NCBI RefSeq assembly: GCF_015461845.1
Contig: NZ_JACOPW010000001.1
Location: 1,808,640 to 1,872,639, forward strand
DNA: 64,000 nt
Source of the DNA: Pseudomonas mucoides
Lineage (GTDB): Bacteria > Pseudomonadota > Gammaproteobacteria > Pseudomonadales > Pseudomonadaceae
Direction of reading: 5' to 3'
Shown: piece by piece, positions 57,631 to 64,000 of the stretch
How positions within the stretch are numbered: position 1 is the first letter of the stretch
Layout: every line of letters starts with the position of its first letter
Notes under the pieces: model-generated
Told to the model about the DNA's origin: nothing
The model's database searches: none
Seen by the model: only the letters and a program-made list of their open reading frames with translations
Made by a program: the position numbers and the translations under genes

Positions 57631-59812
57631 GTTCAAGTCCTTGCGGCGCGGTTTTCGTGTAGGCCGAGAGCGGTGATTGCGGGTCCAGCAACGAGGTGCG
57701 AATGAAGTGCAGGTAGCTCTTCACCCGACGCAAGGCGGAGGTGTCGAAGTGCGGTGCGAAAGGTTCGTCAGTGGCTTGCACACGGCTGATCGCATGGTCG
57801 ACCGCGACCAGACTGCGCTCCAGATTGTTCTGGCTCGGTTGCAGAAACAGCCGCACCAGCGAACGCCCCATCACCCGGATTGCCTGGCGCCACGGCTGCG
57901 ATTCGGCGTAGGCCGGATGCACCGGCAGAACCGCCTGCTCCTTGCGCAACTCGATGATCGCGTGGCCGACTTCCAGCACCACGAACATCCAGCGCAGCAA
58001 GTTGCTTTGTACCTGCGGTTGCCCCGCTGCGAGGCCATACGCCTGATGCAGCAAGTCCCGCGTGCGGCTCTCAAAACTCGACGCCAATCCCTTGAGCTTG
58101 CCGCTGATCGCGTACACCACTTGCCCTCGCAAATCCTGCTCCAACCGCCGCCACAACCAGCGACTGTTCGGTGGCAAAATAATCGCCCCGGCCGCCGCGC
58201 ACACCAGCATGCCGAGCACCATGGCGATGTAGTCGTTGATGAAGGCGTAAGGGTTGTAGACCGTCAGGTTGTCCGGCACCGAACCGGTGCTGAAGAAGAT
58301 CAGCAAGCCGAGACCGACACCGGCGTATTGCGGTCGCGACGTGAGGAACGAACCGAGCACGATCACCGGCGCGAGCATCACGCACAGCAACGGGAATCCG
58401 TCGATCCACGGGAAGATGAAAAACATCTCGACGAAACCGATCAGTGCGCCAAGGAACGTCCCGCAGGCCATCTGAAACGCCATGCGTTTCGGGTTCGGCG
58501 TGGCGGCTGAAAGGCCGACAGTTGCTGCCGCAATCAAGGTCATCGTCGCGCCGCTGGGCCATGCGGTCGCCACCCAATAGCTGCCGAGCACCACCAGAAT
58601 GAACGCTGCCCGAATCCCCGACGCCGCCGAGGCCATCCAGTTGGTTTGCGGGGTGAACGGCTCGTCCCATTGCTCGCGCGCGTGGCTGTGATCGGCGAGT
58701 GAGGCGTGGGTCTGTGCATAACTGTGCAGGTCGTCGACGAAGCGATAGAGCAACTCGTACGCGGTGTGGAAATCCAGCAGCTCGGCGTCGCTCGGGTTGC
58801 TCTCCTGGAAAGTCGCCCGCAAGCGGCGAACCCGCGCCGGCAAACCTTCTTTATAAGCGCTCAACTCGACAACCAGGCGTGCCGCGTCCGCATCGGTCAG
58901 GGCACGACCGCTGAAACCGTCGAGCACTTCCGCGAGGTCCTGCAGACCCGGTTTGATTGCCGCAACCGCAGGCTCGGCACCGCTGCTACGCAAGCGTTCG
59001 AGCAACTGATGCAAGGCGTTGAAGCGGGTGGTGATGCCCATGAACTCGCTGTTCAAACGATTGAGCCGACCGTTGCGCCGACGCATGTGCGGGTCTTCAA
59101 ACACGGTCACGCTGCGCAAGCCTTCCAGCCCAACCGCTTCAGCGATGAAACGCACGTTGCTGGCTTCGAAAGCCTCCCGTTTGCTGCGACCGCGCAAGCC
59201 ATCGGTGGCGAACCGGGCAAACACGCCGAAACGCTGGTACAAGGCGTTGCGCATCGCCGCGCTGGCGGTTTGCGGCAGGATCGCGGCGCTGACCAGCGTC
59301 GAGCAGAGAATGCCGAGGGAGATTTCCAGCACCCGCCAAACGGCGGCCATGAACGCGCCGTCCGGGTGCGCCAACGCGGGTAAACCGACCATCGCGGCGG
59401 TGTAGCCGGCCAACACAAAACCGTAGGCGCGAAAGTTACGATACCGCGCCGCACCGGCCGAACAGATGCCGACCCAGATCGCCAGCGAGCCGAGGAACAG
59501 TTCGGTGTTTTGCGCGAACAAGGCAATCAGCGCCACCATCACCGCCGAGCCGGTCAAGGTGCCCAGAAAGCGGTAAAAACTCTTGGCGAACACCTGACCG
59601 CTTTGCGGCTGCATGACGATAAACACGGTGATCATCGCCGTGCGCGGTTGCGGCAATTCCAGGCGCATGGCCAGCCACAAGGTCAGGAAGGCGGCGAACA
59701 ACACCTTGAAGATGTAGACCCAGGTCACGCCATCGCTGCGTGCCCAGTCGAAAAAGCCCCGGCGCCATTCAAGGGAATACAGCCAGCGCAAGGGTGCGGG
59801 CAAGGGAGTCAT
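57620..59812 (-). CDS. FUSC-family inner-membrane efflux pump (AaeB-like)
   Basis: 730 aa. Two groups of about five membrane helices, at roughly 20-180 and 385-545, are separated by a cytoplasmic helical domain. The N-domain has RTAMITVFIVMQPQSGQVFAKSFYRFLGT, typical of aromatic-acid exporter/FUSC proteins. It probably pumps aromatic carboxylic acids with the adjacent adaptor and NodT channel. The substrate is not shown. Confidence 0.9.
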   Translation of the reverse strand: MTPLPAPLRWLYSLEWRRGFFDWARSDGVTWVYIFKVLFAAFLTLWLAMRLELPQPRTAMITVFIVMQPQSGQVFAKSFYRFLGTLTGSAVMVALIALFAQNTELFLGSLAIWVGICSAGAARYRNFRAYGFVLAGYTAAMVGLPALAHPDGAFMAAVWRVLEISLGILCSTLVSAAILPQTASAAMRNALYQRFGVFARFATDGLRGRSKREAFEASNVRFIAEAVGLEGLRSVTVFEDPHMRRRNGRLNRLNSEFMGITTRFNALHQLLERLRSSGAEPAVAAIKPGLQDLAEVLDGFSGRALTDADAARLVVELSAYKEGLPARVRRLRATFQESNPSDAELLDFHTAYELLYRFVDDLHSYAQTHASLADHSHAREQWDEPFTPQTNWMASAASGIRAAFILVVLGSYWVATAWPSGATMTLIAAATVGLSAATPNPKRMAFQMACGTFLGALIGFVEMFFIFPWIDGFPLLCVMLAPVIVLGSFLTSRPQYAGVGLGLLIFFSTGSVPDNLTVYNPYAFINDYIAMVLGMLVCAAAGAIILPPNSRWLWRRLEQDLRGQVVYAISGKLKGLASSFESRTRDLLHQAYGLAAGQPQVQSNLLRWMFVVLEVGHAIIELRKEQAVLPVHPAYAESQPWRQAIRVMGRSLVRLFLQPSQNNLERSLVAVDHAISRVQATDEPFAPHFDTSALRRVKSYLHFIRTSLLDPQSPLSAYTKTAPQGLEHAS

Positions 59813-59849
59813 GAAATCCTGCTCATTGAGATTCGATTAAGTCGCAGAA

Positions 59850-59943
59850 CCTGTGTGAGCGAGCTTGCTCGCGATGGCGCAGTGTCAGGCGACACATGCA
59901 TTGACTGACACGGCCTCATCGCGAGCAAGCTCGCTCCCACAGG
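59850..59943. repeat. REPIN between NodT channel and FUSC pump genes
   Basis: Arms CCTGTGTGAGCGAGCTTGCTCGCGAT and the complement ending CTCCCACAGG. It lies inside the efflux operon. Confidence 0.88.
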
Positions 59944-59951
59944 GTTCGTGT

Positions 59952-61463
59952 TCAATTCGAGAGGCTCTTAAGCAGGGCTGGGGTTTTCGGCGCTGCGGTC
60001 TGGCTATCTTTCGGCACATCATTACCCGCACCCAGCCCGCCACCCAACGCCGTCACCAGTTCCGCATGAGCACTCAACCGCGCCGCCTGCACCTGCTGCT
60101 GAACTTGCTGCTGCTTGAACAACAACGTCTGCGCGTTAAGCACATTGAGGTAGTCGGTCAACCCGCGTTGATAGGCGATCATCGCGATGTCATAGGTCTT
60201 CTGCGCGGTGGCCACGGACTCGGCGGCGAAAGTCTGTTGCTTGTCCATCGACTCGCGGCGGATCAACTGATCGGAGATGCTTTTCAGCGCGTTGACCAGC
60301 GTCTGGTTGTACTTGGCCACCGCGATGTCATACCCCGCCGACGCTTCGCCCAACTCGGAGCGCAAACGCCCGCCGTCGAAAATCGGCAACGAGATCGCCG
60401 GGCCGACGCTGTAGTTGAGTTTCTTGCCGGTCAAAAACTCCAGCGCCCCACCGCCCGTGGCCATGTAGCCGAGGCTGCCAACCAGATCGACGTTGGGGTA
60501 AAAACCGGCGTGGGCGACATCGATACCGCGAGCCTGCGCCGCCACTTGCCAGCGACTGGCAACCACGTCCGGGCGTTGGCCGAGCAATTGCGCGGGCAAC
60601 GACGACGGCAATTTCAGCGCGGCGCCCAACGACAGCGTTGGCCGCTGCAATTGCGCGCCTTCGCCCGGCCCCTTGCCTGCCAGGGCCGCAAGCTGGTTGC
60701 GGCTGAGGGCGATTTCTTCGTCCAGCGCATCAATCTGGCGATGGGTTTCCGGCAACGGCGTTTGTGCCTGACTGACTTCAAAGTGCGTGCCGATGCCTCC
60801 GTTCAGACGCTTCTGTGCGAGGTCGAGAATCTGCTGTTGCTGCTGCAGCGTCGCCTCGATGATGTCGCGCTGGGCGTAATGCAACGACAGCTCGATGTAG
60901 GCGCGCACGATGTTGTTCTGCAATTCGAGCTGCGCCAGACGCGCTTCGGCGGCGCTCATGTGCGCCATGTCCACGGCGCGCTCGGTGGCATTGCTTTCGC
61001 GGCCCCAGAGGTCGAGCGCATAGCTGAAGCCCAGCGCGGCGTTGTTGTCCCAGGTGGTCGTGTTGGCCAGCTCGCCCGGCCCGTAAAACTGATCGGTGGG
61101 CCAGTTGTGGCGCTTGAGGGTGGATTCGCCGTTGATCTGCAACGACTCGGCTGACTCGGCGATGCCGGCCATGGATTTGGCCTGGCGCACCCGCGCCGCC
61201 GCCATGGCCATGCTCGGGCTGCCTTGCACGGCGAGGTCGATCCAGCGGTTCAGTTGTGGGTCACCATAGGCCCGCCACCACTGAGCGGTGGGCCAGTGCG
61301 CGTCCTGCGCAGCGTGTTGAATAGCTTCGTCGGTGGCCAGTGAATCAGCCTCCAGTGCCTTGCCCTGCGGGGCAATACCTCCGGTACCGATGCAGCCGCT
61401 GATTGCCAGGGTTAAAGCCAAAACACTGAGCGTCTGAAGCGCTCTGCTGATGCGACGCGGCAC
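59952..61463 (-). CDS. NodT-family outer-membrane efflux lipoprotein
   Basis: About 503 aa from a GTG at 61463. The signal peptide LQTLSVLALTLAISGC ends in a lipobox Cys. The mature protein has the duplicated outer-membrane factor fold, with AQWWRAYGDPQLNRWIDLAV and LGQRPDVVASRWQVAAQARGIDVAHAGFYP in the two halves. It forms the outer-membrane channel of the efflux system. The start is chosen because AGGAAATC lies 6-10 nt upstream; a longer in-frame extension runs through the REPIN at 61499. First gene of the efflux operon, divergent from the LysR gene. Confidence 0.87.
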   Translation of the reverse strand: MPRRISRALQTLSVLALTLAISGCIGTGGIAPQGKALEADSLATDEAIQHAAQDAHWPTAQWWRAYGDPQLNRWIDLAVQGSPSMAMAAARVRQAKSMAGIAESAESLQINGESTLKRHNWPTDQFYGPGELANTTTWDNNAALGFSYALDLWGRESNATERAVDMAHMSAAEARLAQLELQNNIVRAYIELSLHYAQRDIIEATLQQQQQILDLAQKRLNGGIGTHFEVSQAQTPLPETHRQIDALDEEIALSRNQLAALAGKGPGEGAQLQRPTLSLGAALKLPSSLPAQLLGQRPDVVASRWQVAAQARGIDVAHAGFYPNVDLVGSLGYMATGGGALEFLTGKKLNYSVGPAISLPIFDGGRLRSELGEASAGYDIAVAKYNQTLVNALKSISDQLIRRESMDKQQTFAAESVATAQKTYDIAMIAYQRGLTDYLNVLNAQTLLFKQQQVQQQVQAARLSAHAELVTALGGGLGAGNDVPKDSQTAAPKTPALLKSLSN

Positions 61464-61498
61464 TGCTGCGATTTCCTGAAATAGGGGAGGTACGAAAT

Positions 61499-61590
61499 CC
61501 TGTGGGAGCCGGGCTTGCCCGCGATGGCAGCACCGCGGTGGGTCTGGATGACCGCGGTGCTGCCATCGCGGGCAAGCCCGGCTCCTGCAG
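61499..61590. repeat. REPIN upstream of the NodT gene
   Basis: Arms CCTGTGGGAGCCGGGCTTGC... and complement ending GGCTCCTGCAG. The spacer contains GCACCGCGG / CCGCGGTGC, which extends the pairing. Confidence 0.88.
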
Positions 61591-61735
61591 TGGCGCAATT
61601 CTAGGGGTGGGTCTGGTTGGCGATAAGCTGGGATTCTTGTGAATCTTTGTTACCGTTCACGCGATAATCCCTTGGTCGGGGTCTCAGACCTTGAAACCTT
61701 GTGTCACAATTTGCCATCTCCCTTGAGAGCACCCC

Positions 61736-62704
61736 ATGGACACTTTGCAAAACATGCGCGCCTTCAGTTACGTGGCCGAGGCCGGCAGCTTCACCGCTGC
61801 CGCCGTGCAACTGGACACCACCACCGCCAACGTCTCGCGCGCGGTCTCCAACCTGGAAGCCCACCTGCAAACCCGCCTGCTCAACCGCACCACCCGCCGC
61901 ATCGCGTTGACCGAGGCCGGCAAGCGCTACCTGTTGCGCTGCGAGCAGATCCTCGCCTACGTAGAAGAAGCCGAAGCCGAGGCCAGCGACGCCCATGCGC
62001 GGCCGGCCGGGCAACTCAAGGTGCACACCATGACCGGCATCGGTCAGCACTTCGTGATCGACGCCATCGCCCGTTATCGCAAGACGCACCCGGACGTGAC
62101 CTTCGACCTGACCATGGCCAACCGCGTGCCGGACTTGCTCGACGAGGGCTACGACGTGTCCATCGTCCTCGCCAGCGAACTGCCGGATTCCGGCTTCGTG
62201 TCCCAGCGGCTGGGTATCACCTACAGCATCGTCTGCGCCTCGCCGGCGTACGTGAAAGCCAACGGTTGCGCGCAAAAGCCCAGCGATCTGCTGAACCACA
62301 TGTGCCTGCGCCTGGTGAGCCCGGTGATCCCGCTGGAGAAATGGGCCTTCGACGGCCCCGATGGCCAGGAGACCGTGACCATCAACAGCTCACCGTTCCT
62401 GGTCAACTCGGCGGACGCCATGAAAACCGCGATCACCAGCGGCATGGGCGTTGGCGTGCTGCCGGTGTATGCGGCGATTGAAGGGCTGCGCAACGGCACG
62501 TTGGTGCGGGTGATGCCGAACTACCGCTCGCAGGAACTGAACCTGTATGCGATCTACCCTTCACGGCAATATCTCGACGCGAAGATCAAGACCTGGGTCG
62601 AGTACTTGCGCGGCTCGTTGCCGGAGATTCTGGCGGCGCATCAGGCGGAGCTGGCGGCGTATGAATTGAGCGGGAGTCTGGGCGGGGCTCGGCTGGCGAA
62701 CTGA
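61736..62704 (+). CDS. LysR-family regulator of the efflux operon
   Basis: 322 aa. The N-terminal winged helix carries MRAFSYVAEAGSFTAAAVQL and TTANVSRAVSNLEAHLQTRLLNRTTRR. The C-terminal ligand domain includes VLASELPDSGFVSQRLG and SGMGVGVLPVYAA. It is divergent from the efflux operon and resembles AaeR-type regulators by position. An aromatic-acid inducer is likely, but unproven. Confidence 0.9.
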   Translation: MDTLQNMRAFSYVAEAGSFTAAAVQLDTTTANVSRAVSNLEAHLQTRLLNRTTRRIALTEAGKRYLLRCEQILAYVEEAEAEASDAHARPAGQLKVHTMTGIGQHFVIDAIARYRKTHPDVTFDLTMANRVPDLLDEGYDVSIVLASELPDSGFVSQRLGITYSIVCASPAYVKANGCAQKPSDLLNHMCLRLVSPVIPLEKWAFDGPDGQETVTINSSPFLVNSADAMKTAITSGMGVGVLPVYAAIEGLRNGTLVRVMPNYRSQELNLYAIYPSRQYLDAKIKTWVEYLRGSLPEILAAHQAELAAYELSGSLGGARLAN

Positions 62705-62817
62705 TCTCACGGTCCTACAGACGCGCTGATTTTGAGGAAGGATTCCGACGCGTTCTGTCGGTTGTTGGGTCAGACGGGAAATGGGTAGGCTTTGGGTGTC
62801 GCTGCCAAATCAGCGAT

Positions 62818-62975
62818 CAGGTCTGGAAAACCTGACAACCCTCCATCACACCTCATGGCATACTGCGGCGCTTTTTTTGCACGCAGTTCTTTGTTATGGC
62901 GGCTGTGCGCGGGAGACCTTCAGGTCTGCCGGGTGTGATGGTGGTCCGGTTTTTCCAGTCCGCGCACAGTTGCCA
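62818..62975 (+). ncRNA. Candidate structured RNA upstream of the DUF6124-like gene
   Basis: A 16-bp closing stem (62897-62912 with 62960-62975, two G-U pairs; CTGTGCGCGG / CCGCGCACAG core) encloses a hairpin AGACC-TTCA-GGTCT (62914-62927) and a CCGG...CCGG arm. GGTGTGATGG (62932-62941) could alternatively pair with CCATCACACC (62843-62852), and CAGGTCTG is repeated at 62818 and 62921. The stretch 62705-63036 has no gene-like ORF of its own. The fold is visual; function is unknown. Confidence 0.45.
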
Positions 62976-63036
62976 CCCTTTCGCCTGGAAATCGAAAGAT
63001 GGCAGCTCCATTTCATCGCCATTGAGTAACTTCCAT

Positions 63037-63414
63037 ATGATTAAAGAAACTCCGAATCCCCCGGAAACCGACGACGTTTCCCCCTACGATTCCGTCGATT
63101 CCAAAAAATTCCACGACGCCGCCGAACGCGCGTTGAATCACTACCTCAACCCCGCAGCCCTGAAATCACCGCCCACCCGCAAACCCAGCACCATGTTCCT
63201 ACTCGCACCGGACCTCAAAGACGAAGATCTGCTGGCCCACACCTGTGAAACCCTGGCCCAGGCCAGCGTCATGGCCGGCGATTTTGCCACCTACCTGGAA
63301 GGCCCGCACCGCAACACCGCCATGGCCATCCAGCAGATCGTCATGCTCGCCGAACTGGCCGCGAACCGGATGATGGACAACCTCGAACTGCCCAAACCCG
63401 CGCCACATCGCTAA
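63037..63414 (+). CDS. Small DUF6124-like protein
   Basis: 125 aa beginning MIKETPNPPETDDVSPYDS, with an acidic, Pro-rich N-terminus. A helical C-terminal domain follows: DEDLLAHTCETLAQASVMAGDFATYLEG and NTAMAIQQIVMLAELAANRMMDN. The pattern matches a Pseudomonas-restricted small-protein family that I recall as DUF6124 (earlier DUF3077). The role is unknown. It is separated from the LysR gene by the structured region at 62818-62975. The ATG at 63037 has only a weak GAGTAAC upstream. Confidence 0.6.
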   Translation: MIKETPNPPETDDVSPYDSVDSKKFHDAAERALNHYLNPAALKSPPTRKPSTMFLLAPDLKDEDLLAHTCETLAQASVMAGDFATYLEGPHRNTAMAIQQIVMLAELAANRMMDNLELPKPAPHR

Positions 63415-63433
63415 TCCCCCAGTAAACGCCAAT

Positions 63434-63527
63434 CCCTGTGGGAGCGAGCCTGCTCGCGAATGCGATTTAACATTCAACATCAATGTTGTCTGGCATACCG
63501 CTTTCGCGAGCAGGCTCGCTCCCACAG
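63434..63527. repeat. REPIN after the DUF6124-like gene
   Basis: 25-bp perfect arms (63436-63460 and 63503-63527) with core GGAGCGAGCCTGCTCGCGAA. The spacer TTTAACATTCAACATCAATG shares the ACATTCAACAT block with the algL-algI REPIN. Confidence 0.9.
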
Positions 63528-63570
63528 TTGGGTTGTGTACACCTGATGGAGATTGGTCGGCTGTCAGGCC

Positions 63571-63597
63571 GCCATCGCTGGCAAGCCAGGCTCCTAC
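63571..63597. repeat. Solo REP sequence
   Basis: Single copy of GCCATCGCTGGCAAGCCAGG plus CTCCTAC, the same subtype as the algF-algA REPIN, without a partner. Confidence 0.7.
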
Positions 63598-63649
63598 ATA
63601 CATCGGTGTACACCCGCCGCTTCTCACCACTCATCAGGCCGAGCGTTAG

Positions 63650-63900
63650 CTCGCCTGAAAGCTTTTGATCTGGCTTTTGATTCACCCGCCCCCTCGGGAG
63701 GCTGAGTGGAGGTGTGCATCCGGGGAGTGGCGCGCAGCGCCGTTCGACACAGTCGAACACGCTGCATGTAGGTCGTAGCGAAGCCAACCTGCGGGCAGTG
63801 TCCCCGGATGGATACCGGAGCGAAGGAACGCCGAGCCTAAGCGAGGGGCCGGACGCTCGGGGCGAGCCTTTTTGGGTACTTTTTTGGCGTTCGGTACGTG
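63650..63900. repeat. Structured, probably multicopy Pseudomonas intergenic element
   Basis: A stem ATCCGGGGA (63718) / TCCCCGGAT (63801) encloses the hairpin GTTCGAC-ACA-GTCGAAC (63742-63758). A second stem CCGAGC (63831) / GCTCGG (63855) is followed by a GAGCC-T5 tract. The sequence with CACCCGCCCCCTCGGGAGGC and GCCTTTTTGGGTACTTTTTTG is familiar to me as recurring in Pseudomonas genomes, without a gene product. The long minus-strand ORF over it (63467-63904) has atypical composition and is not called. Nothing else is seen from 63598 to 64000. Confidence 0.5.
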
Positions 63901-64000
63901 TCAAGGTACCTGTCGCCTTGGTACTTCCGCTGCTAACCCATTGCGCCGTTAACTTCAGGGCGTTCTGGGTTCAAATACACCGCATCTGCCAGCTTCCAGT

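Noticed and set aside
61464..61598. N-terminal extension of the NodT-type lipoprotein through a REPIN
   Set aside because: A GTG with a good AGGAAATC ribosome site lies after the REPIN and gives a normal lipoprotein signal peptide. Unlike algK, no read-through is needed.
62781..63029. 82-aa ORF in the structured region before the DUF6124-like gene
   Set aside because: No ribosome binding site. Its sequence follows the stems, and composition is unlike neighbouring genes. The possibility of a conserved leader peptide remains but is not supported.
63467..63904. 145-aa minus-strand ORF covering the right-end element
   Set aside because: Arg/Ser/Pro-rich composition, runs through a REPIN arm, a solo REP and RNA-like stems. 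It looks like read-through of repeats rather than a protein gene.

Overview
This 64 kb window is ordinary, high-GC Pseudomonas chromosome, most likely from the P. fluorescens group. The evidence is a complete twelve-gene alginate operon in canonical order, a dauBAR D-arginine cluster, an EstB-type carboxylesterase, aapJQMP, and more than a dozen REP/REPIN palindromes between genes. No rRNA, tRNA, CRISPR array, prophage or insertion sequence was found. No REP-associated transposase (RAYT) is encoded here.

Layout. 1-7.4 kb is housekeeping: the 3' end of valS, rlmF, an HU gene, yejK/ndpA, a membrane-anchored glutaredoxin, a GST, a GIY-YIG protein, an NTF2-like protein, and a LuxR-type response regulator. 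7.7-15 kb is a chaperone-usher fimbrial operon of the beta type: five DUF1120 proteins, one of them a two-domain tip candidate, plus a PapD-like chaperone and an usher. The response regulator lies divergently beside it. 15-17.7 kb carries an MFS transporter with its FCD-type GntR regulator and a decayed mqsRA toxin-antitoxin locus. 17.7-21.9 kb is aapJQMP amino-acid uptake. 22.3-24.6 kb holds estB and rhlB. 24.7-28.6 kb is dauB-dauA-dauR with a convergent orphan basic-amino-acid binding protein. 28.9-33.1 kb has moaCDE, a PIN-PhoH ATPase and a secreted polysaccharide deacetylase-like protein. 33.4-34.2 kb is yaaA.

34.2-51.7 kb is alginate. A long AT-rich upstream region with an AlgR-type box precedes algD-alg8-alg44-algK-algE-algG-algX-algL-algI-algJ-algF-algA. 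AlgD and AlgA make GDP-mannuronate. Alg8 and Alg44 polymerise it under c-di-GMP control. AlgG, AlgX, AlgL and AlgK form the periplasmic machine. AlgI, AlgJ, AlgF and AlgX acetylate the polymer, and AlgE exports it. REPINs interrupt this operon at four places, one of them inside the translated 5' end of algK.

51.7-54.5 kb is a TccC-like RHS toxin gene with an exchangeable C-terminal tip carrying an HExxH metallopeptidase signature and no adjacent immunity gene. 54.7-56.5 kb has small metabolic and hypothetical genes. 56.5-62.7 kb is a tripartite efflux operon (NodT-type channel, FUSC pump, DUF1656 protein, HlyD adaptor) with a divergent LysR regulator. 62.7-64 kb contains a structured non-coding element before a small DUF6124-like gene, and then a structured, probably multicopy Pseudomonas intergenic repeat.

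The observations most worth following are the translated REPIN in algK, the RHS protein with a metallopeptidase tip, the structured RNA candidates at 62.8-63.0 and 22.1-22.2 kb, the mqsRA remnant that kept its operator, and a shared operator-like motif linking dauB to the orphan binding protein.
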